Shown piece by piece: positions 60,186 to 64,000 of a stretch of 64,000 bases of DNA; the first letter of the stretch is position 1, and each line of letters opens with the position of its first letter. Source of the stretch: Pseudaquabacterium terrae (GTDB taxonomy: Bacteria > Pseudomonadota > Gammaproteobacteria > Burkholderiales > Burkholderiaceae_C); assembly GCF_013266755.1 (NCBI RefSeq), contig NZ_JABRWJ010000001.1, positions 1 through 64,000 of the forward strand, given 5' to 3'. The notes under the pieces are model-generated. The model was not told the origin of the DNA and searched no databases. It saw only the letters and a list, made by a program, of their open reading frames with translations. The translations under genes were made by a program, and so were the position numbers.

Positions 60186-61352
60186 TCAATCCGACAGCGC
60201 CTTCATCTCCCGGTACAGATCGGCCTTGCCTTCGAAGCCGATGCCGGGCAGGTCGGGCAACGTGACGTAGCCGTTGTCGACCTTCACCCCGTCCGGGAAG
60301 CCGCCGAACGGCTGGAACAGGTCCGGGTAGGACTCGTTGCCGCCCAGGCCCAGGCCCGCGGCGATGTTCAGCGACATCTGGTGGCCGCCGTGCGGGATGC
60401 AGCGGCTGGCCGACCAGCCGTGCTCCTTCAGCATGTCGAGCGTGCGCAGGTACTCGACCAGTCCGTAGCTCAACGCGCAATCGAACTGCAGCCAGTCGCG
60501 GTCCGGGCGCATGCCGCCGTAGCGGATCAGGTTGCGCGCGTCCTGCATCGAGAACAGGTCCTCGCCGGTGGCCATCGGATTCTTGTAGTAGTTGCGCAGC
60601 GTGGCCTGCAATTCGAAGTCGAGCGGGTCGCCCGGCTCCTCGTACCAGAACAGGTCGTACTGCGAGAGCGCCTTGGCGTACTGGATCGCGGTGTCGAGGT
60701 CGAAGCGTCCATTGGCATCGACGCACAGCTTCTGCCCATCCTGCAGCACGCTCAGGATCGAATCGATGCGGCGCAGGTCCTCGTCGAGCGAGGCGCCACC
60801 GATCTTCTTCTTGACGACGGTGTAGCCGCGGTCGATGTAGCTGCGCATCTCGTCCTTGAGCTTCTGGTGGTCCTGCCCGGGGTAGTAGTAGCCGCCGGCG
60901 GCGTAGACGAAGATCTTGCGATCGGGCTTGCCATTGCCGTAGCGGTCGGCGAGCAATTGGAACAGCGGCTTGCCCTCGATCTTGGCGACCGCATCCCACA
61001 CGGCCATGTCGATCGTGCCGATGGCCACCGAACGCTCGCCATGGCCGCCCGGTTTTTCGTTGGTGAACATCGTGTTCCAGGCCTGGTGCGGATCGAGGTT
61101 CCTGCCCGTCGCGTCGACCAGCGCGTCCGGGGCCGCCTCCATCAGGCGCGGGATGAAACGCTCGCGCATCAGCTTGCCCTGCCCATACCGGCCGTTCGAG
61201 TTGAAGCCATAACCGACGACCGGCTTGCCGTCGCGGACGACGTCAGTGATCACGGCCACGAGGCTCAGCGTCATCTTGCTAAAGTCGATGTACGCATTGC
61301 GGATCGGGCTGGCGATGGCAATGGTCTTCTCTCGAATCTCGACGATCTTCAC
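60186..61352 (-). CDS. tarD: D(-)-tartrate dehydratase (enolase superfamily)
   Basis: A 388-residue enolase-superfamily enzyme very close in wording to the characterised Bradyrhizobium TarD: SPIRNAYIDFSKMTLSLVAV, MFTNEKPGGHGERSVA (Lys100), VVKKKIGG (Lys182/183), VDANG (Asp212), WYEEPGDP (Glu238), ATGEDLF (Glu264) and IPHGGHQ (His321). It dehydrates D-tartrate to oxaloacetate. GTG 61352 has CGGAG 7 nt upstream. It is divergent from a LysR gene with 107 bp between starts; the LysR protein is the likely regulator. Confidence 0.92.
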   Translation of the reverse strand: MKIVEIREKTIAIASPIRNAYIDFSKMTLSLVAVITDVVRDGKPVVGYGFNSNGRYGQGKLMRERFIPRLMEAAPDALVDATGRNLDPHQAWNTMFTNEKPGGHGERSVAIGTIDMAVWDAVAKIEGKPLFQLLADRYGNGKPDRKIFVYAAGGYYYPGQDHQKLKDEMRSYIDRGYTVVKKKIGGASLDEDLRRIDSILSVLQDGQKLCVDANGRFDLDTAIQYAKALSQYDLFWYEEPGDPLDFELQATLRNYYKNPMATGEDLFSMQDARNLIRYGGMRPDRDWLQFDCALSYGLVEYLRTLDMLKEHGWSASRCIPHGGHQMSLNIAAGLGLGGNESYPDLFQPFGGFPDGVKVDNGYVTLPDLPGIGFEGKADLYREMKALSD

Positions 61353-61409
61353 GGGCGTCTCCGGTGTGTGTTGGGGTGACGGAATGATCGGCGGCGCGGC
61401 GCGGCGTGA

Positions 61410-61450
61410 CCAATGCCGTTTATCTCGTCTTTGATGCCCTGAAAGCACCG
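61410..61450. repeat. 41-bp imperfect inverted repeat, left copy
   Basis: The reverse complement of this segment matches 62383-62423 at 31 of 41 positions, including 9 perfect bases at one end and AGGCATTGG-like ends at the other. It falls in the 5' region of the LysR gene, upstream of its likely start at 61460. It lies within the tarD-LysR divergent region, so a regulatory role is possible. Confidence 0.75.
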
Positions 61451-61459
61451 CCCGTGACC

Positions 61460-62374
61460 ATGAACCTGTCCTGGCTCGATGACTTCATGGCACTCGCGGC
61501 GACCGGAAACTTCTCGCGCGCTGCAGACGAGCGCCACATGACACAACCGGCCTTCAGCCGCCGCATCCGCGCGCTGGAGGAGTGGCTCGGTGCCGAGCTC
61601 TTCGACCGCAGCTCGCAGCCGGCACGCCTGACCGAAACGGGACACTGGTTTCGCAAGATCGCGCAGGAACTGCAGGCGCAGGTCGCCAAGGTGCCGGGCG
61701 AGGCGCGTGCCATCGCCGAGGCCAGCTCGACGACGCTTCGATTCGCCGCCACGCATGCCCTGTCGTTCACTTTCCTGCCGCGCTGGCTGCGGCAGCTGGA
61801 GGCGCACACCAACCTCGGACCGGTGCAACTGGTGTCCGACGTGCAGCAGCGCTGCGAGGCGCTGCTGCTGCACAAGCAAGTGCAGTTCGTGCTGGCGCAC
61901 GGGCACCCGCAGGTGAAGGGGCCGCTGGACGAGGCGAGCTGTCCCTTCCTGGTCGTCGGCTCGGATCAGCTGATTCCGGTGTCCGCCACGGACGGCAATG
62001 GGCAGCCGACGCACCTCATTCCCAGTGACGGCAAGGCGGCCGGCTTGCAGATGCTCGGCTACAGCGCCGAGTCCGGCGTGGGGCGGATCCTTCGCGCGAT
62101 GAAGGGCCCTGAACTGGAACGCCTGCGTGCGCAGCAGGTGCTGACGGCGCACCTGGCCTCGGTGCTGAGAACCATGGCGCTCGATGGGCGCGGCCTCGCA
62201 TGGCTGCCCGCCCTCCTGATCGGCGACGACATCGCAGCAGGCCGACTCGCCGTTGCCGCGCCCGACGCCTGGCGGATCGACCTGGAGGTCCGGTTGCACC
62301 GCGACCACGCAGCGCTGGGCCGGGCTGCAGAAGGATTCTGGGAGGCTGCGAAGGCGGCTTCGGACGCTGCTTGA
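61460..62374 (+). CDS. LysR-family regulator divergent from tarD
   Basis: A 304-residue LysR protein. The helix-turn-helix is LDDFMALAATGNFSRAADERHMTQPAFSRRIRALEEWLG, followed by an effector domain (LRFAATHALSFTFLPRWLRQLE, RTMALDGRGLAWLP). The start is taken at ATG 61460; a frame-opening ATG at 61406 would put the inverted repeat inside the coding region and add 18 residues. Because it faces tarD, control of tartrate use is likely. Imperfect 41-bp inverted repeats lie on both sides. Confidence 0.9.
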   Translation: MNLSWLDDFMALAATGNFSRAADERHMTQPAFSRRIRALEEWLGAELFDRSSQPARLTETGHWFRKIAQELQAQVAKVPGEARAIAEASSTTLRFAATHALSFTFLPRWLRQLEAHTNLGPVQLVSDVQQRCEALLLHKQVQFVLAHGHPQVKGPLDEASCPFLVVGSDQLIPVSATDGNGQPTHLIPSDGKAAGLQMLGYSAESGVGRILRAMKGPELERLRAQQVLTAHLASVLRTMALDGRGLAWLPALLIGDDIAAGRLAVAAPDAWRIDLEVRLHRDHAALGRAAEGFWEAAKAASDAA

Positions 62375-62382
62375 AGCCGCTG

Positions 62383-62423
62383 CGGTGCTTTGAAGGCATC
62401 AAAGCAAACAAGACAGGCATTGG
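62383..62423. repeat. 41-bp imperfect inverted repeat, right copy
   Basis: Matches the reverse complement of 61410-61450 at 31 of 41 positions (CGGTGCTTT end and GGCATTGG end conserved, centre divergent). It lies just after the LysR stop in the gap before the convergent NagR-like gene. The rest of that gap (62424-62542) shows nothing else recognisable. Confidence 0.75.
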
Positions 62424-62542
62424 CCTTGGCCAAGGCGCCCCACGATCATTTGTCCATCCGCCAACACGGCTCGATCCTCATCAAGGCCGCGGGCGCCTAT
62501 GCCGACTGAGCGGTCCTCCGGCAGCGTTTCGATCGGCTCCGA

Positions 62543-63457
62543 TCAGCCGCCGCCCTCGTCGACGAAGGTGTCGAACACCAGCGTGCGCAGCCAGTGGTTG
62601 TCGGGCGCGCGGTGGAACTTGGCGTGCCAGAAGACGTTGATCGCCACCTCCGGCAGCTTGGCCGGATGCGTGTGGCTGGCCAGCCGGAACGGCTCGGTCA
62701 TGCGCTGCGCGAGCCGCTCGGGCACCGTCGCCACCAGGTCGGTCGTCTGCAGGATGTGGCCGATCGCCACGTAGTGCGGCACCGTCAGGCGCACGTGGCG
62801 GTGGATGCCGCTGCGCTCGAGCAGCTCGTCGACCTTGCCGTGCCCGGTGCCGGGTGACACGACGACCAGGTGCTCGGCCGCCGAGAACTCGGCCAGCGAG
62901 ATCTTCTTCTTGTCGAGCCGGTGGCCCTGGCGCATCAGGCATACGTAGCGCTGCTTGAACAGTCGCCGCTGGAAGAAGCCGGCCTTCAGCTGCGGCAGCA
63001 GCCCGATCGCCAGGTCGACCTTGCCGGCCTCCATCTCGTCCTTCAGGTTGACCGCGGTGTTGCGCACCGTGCTCAGTGACACGCCCGGCGCCTGCTGCCG
63101 CAGGCGCTCCATCAGCGTGGGCAGGAAATAGATCTCGCCGATGTCGGTCATGCCGATGGTGAACGAGCGCGTGCTGCTCGCCGGCTCGAACGCACTGCGC
63201 TGGTTCAGCGCGCTGTGGATCATGCCGAGCGCGTAGGTCACCGGCTCGGCGAGCTGCTCGGCGAACGGCGTCGGCTGCATGCCGGTGGGCGTGCGCAGGA
63301 ACAGCTCGTCGCCGAGCAGCTTGCGCAGGCGCGCCAGCGCGTTGCTGACGGCCGGCTGCGTGAGCCCGAGGTTGTCCGCCACTTTCGACACCCGCCGCTC
63401 GACCAGGAGCTGGTTGAAAAGCACCAGCAGGTTGAGGTCGAGGTCGCGCAGCTCCAT
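62543..63457 (-). CDS. nagR: LysR-family regulator, NagR/DntR/NahR-like
   Basis: A 304-residue LysR protein. MELRDLDLNLLVLFNQLLVERRVS opens like NagR/DntR/NahR, and TQPAVSNALARLRKLL, GMTDIGEIYFLPTLM, LKAGFFQRRLFKQRYVCLMRQGH and EVAINVFWHAKFH keep the family's wording throughout. Known relatives sense salicylate and activate naphthalene- or nitrotoluene-degradation operons. ATG 63457 has GGAG 6 nt upstream; a GTG at 63472 is in frame. It is divergent from the NagAa-like gene with a NahR-like box between them. Confidence 0.88.
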   Translation of the reverse strand: MELRDLDLNLLVLFNQLLVERRVSKVADNLGLTQPAVSNALARLRKLLGDELFLRTPTGMQPTPFAEQLAEPVTYALGMIHSALNQRSAFEPASSTRSFTIGMTDIGEIYFLPTLMERLRQQAPGVSLSTVRNTAVNLKDEMEAGKVDLAIGLLPQLKAGFFQRRLFKQRYVCLMRQGHRLDKKKISLAEFSAAEHLVVVSPGTGHGKVDELLERSGIHRHVRLTVPHYVAIGHILQTTDLVATVPERLAQRMTEPFRLASHTHPAKLPEVAINVFWHAKFHRAPDNHWLRTLVFDTFVDEGGG

Positions 63458-63466
63458 CGCCGCTCC

Positions 63467-63481
63467 ATTCACATCGGTGAT
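63467..63481. promoter_or_regulatory. NahR/NagR-like operator (T-N11-A LysR box)
   Basis: ATTCAC-ATC-GG-TGAT fits the NahR-type consensus ATTCAC-GCT-NN-TGAT at 10 of its 13 defined positions, with all outer positions kept and the central triplet changed. It has a TCAC-N4-GTGA dyad. It lies between the NagR-like gene and the reductase gene, where known nag/nah promoters have their activator sites. Confidence 0.65.
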
Positions 63482-63539
63482 GTCATGTATTCAAGTCATT
63501 CTATTGGCTGAATGACGGCCGGCGCCGATCATGCGGCTC

Positions 63540-64000
63540 ATGGAAGTCACGATCCACCCTCTGCAACGCGTGCTGCACGTGCAGCCGGGCGCCAACCTGC
63601 TCGAGGTGCTGCGCGAGCACCAGGTGCCGATGTCGTACAGCTGCATGGCGGGGCGTTGCGGCACCTGCCGCTGCAAGGTGCTCAGCGGCGACGTGCTCGA
63701 CGGCGGCCAGGCGATGCAGCGGCCGCTCGACGGCGAGGCGGCGTTCGTGCTGGCCTGCCAGACCTTTCTCACCGAGCCCTGCACGATCCAGATCCCGGAG
63801 CCCGACGAGATCGTCGTGCACCCCGCGCGCATCGTGAAGGCGACCGTGCTGTCGATCGAGGACATGACGCACGACATCAAGCGGCTGCGGCTGAAGCCGG
63901 CCAAGCCGCTGGTCTTCTCGCCGGGCCAGTACGCGCAGCTGCAGTTCACGCCCGAGTTTGTGCGGCCGTATTCGATGGCCGGGCTGGCGGATGACGACAC
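63540..64000 (+). CDS. nagAa: NagAa-like ferredoxin reductase of an aromatic-ring dioxygenase (partial)
   Basis: The 5' 153 codons of an iron-sulfur flavoprotein that passes electrons from NADH to an aromatic dioxygenase system. A plant-type 2Fe-2S domain has CMAGRCGTC (Cys35, 40, 43) and a fourth Cys73 in LACQT. The FAD domain follows from about residue 95 with [10 protein letters not shown] and the RPYSMAGL flavin motif. The wording, for example [14 protein letters not shown], is close to NagAa of the naphthalene/salicylate dioxygenase of Ralstonia U2. The gene is cut by the window end, so the dioxygenase subunits should follow. ATG 63540 is taken as start; ATG 63531 is also in frame, and neither has a strong ribosome site. 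Confidence 0.88.
   Translation, partial: MEVTIHPLQRVLHVQPGANLLEVLREHQVPMSYSCMAGRCGTCRCKVLSGDVLDGGQAMQRPLDGEAAFVLACQTFLTEPCTIQIPEPDEIVVHPARIVKATVLSIEDMTHDIKRLRLKPAKPLVFSPGQYAQLQFTPEFVRPYSMAGLADDD

Overview
The window is very GC-rich chromosomal DNA with dense genes, many 1-4 bp start/stop overlaps and plain Shine-Dalgarno sites. Gene content points to a betaproteobacterium of the order Burkholderiales, near Rubrivivax/Leptothrix/Piscinibacter. Indicators are Bug/TctC-type tricarboxylate-binding proteins, TctDE, a phasin, a BchE-type anaerobic cyclase, a D(-)-tartrate dehydratase and a NagAa-like oxygenase reductase. The family placement is inference from gene content.

Layout. 0-1 kb: FMN riboswitch and a stand-alone RibH. 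1-7.6 kb: SGNH hydrolase, a Bug protein (- strand), an alpha/beta hydrolase, then a TctD-TctE two-component system translationally coupled to a second TctC-like binding protein. 7.6-9.3 kb: ECF sigma factor, ferritin-like protein and cytochrome c. 9.3-11.0 kb: wreck of a type I restriction-modification locus (hsdR and hsdM remnants) around an intact-looking DUF1016/YhcG-type nuclease. 11.1-16.2 kb: compact acyltransferase / MDR dehydrogenase / PTPS-like / glycosyltransferase / methyltransferase cluster with a convergent RibD-type reductase. The PTPS-like member has lost the family's catalytic residues, so this is the best candidate here for an undescribed pathway. 16.3-27 kb: glutathione reductase, secreted metzincin protease, MalT-like regulator, an unknown protein, an EEP-family hydrolase, and a LemA-TPM-TPM operon.

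27-36.5 kb: TPR-HTH regulator divergent from a clostripain-like caspase-fold peptidase; an RTX calcium-binding protein; a MurA paralogue; a PEP-CTERM protein followed by a collagen-like secreted protein. 36.5-41 kb: hybrid histidine kinase with a convergent NarL-type regulator; bchE with a small membrane protein. 41.2-46.2 kb: a LysR/MFS divergon with a perfect 21-bp palindrome, then an aminotransferase and a KamA-type radical SAM enzyme. 46.2-50 kb: accessory region with a small membrane protein coupled to an unknown protein, a frameshifted lipoprotein, an HlyD fragment, an AT-richer beta-propeller-like gene and an ABC ATPase remnant.

50-60.1 kb: mostly housekeeping and solitary genes (LysR, phasin, EamA transporter, degenerate receiver, acetoacetate decarboxylase-like protein plus AraC regulator, methyltransferase, VOC protein, TruC, RIO-type kinase). 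60.2-64 kb: D-tartrate dehydratase with a divergent LysR gene flanked by 41-bp imperfect inverted repeats, and a NagR/DntR-like regulator divergent from the first gene of what looks like an aromatic (naphthalene/salicylate type) dioxygenase operon, with a NahR/NagR-like operator between them. The last gene runs off the window.

No rRNA, tRNA, complete insertion sequence or CRISPR array was found by eye.
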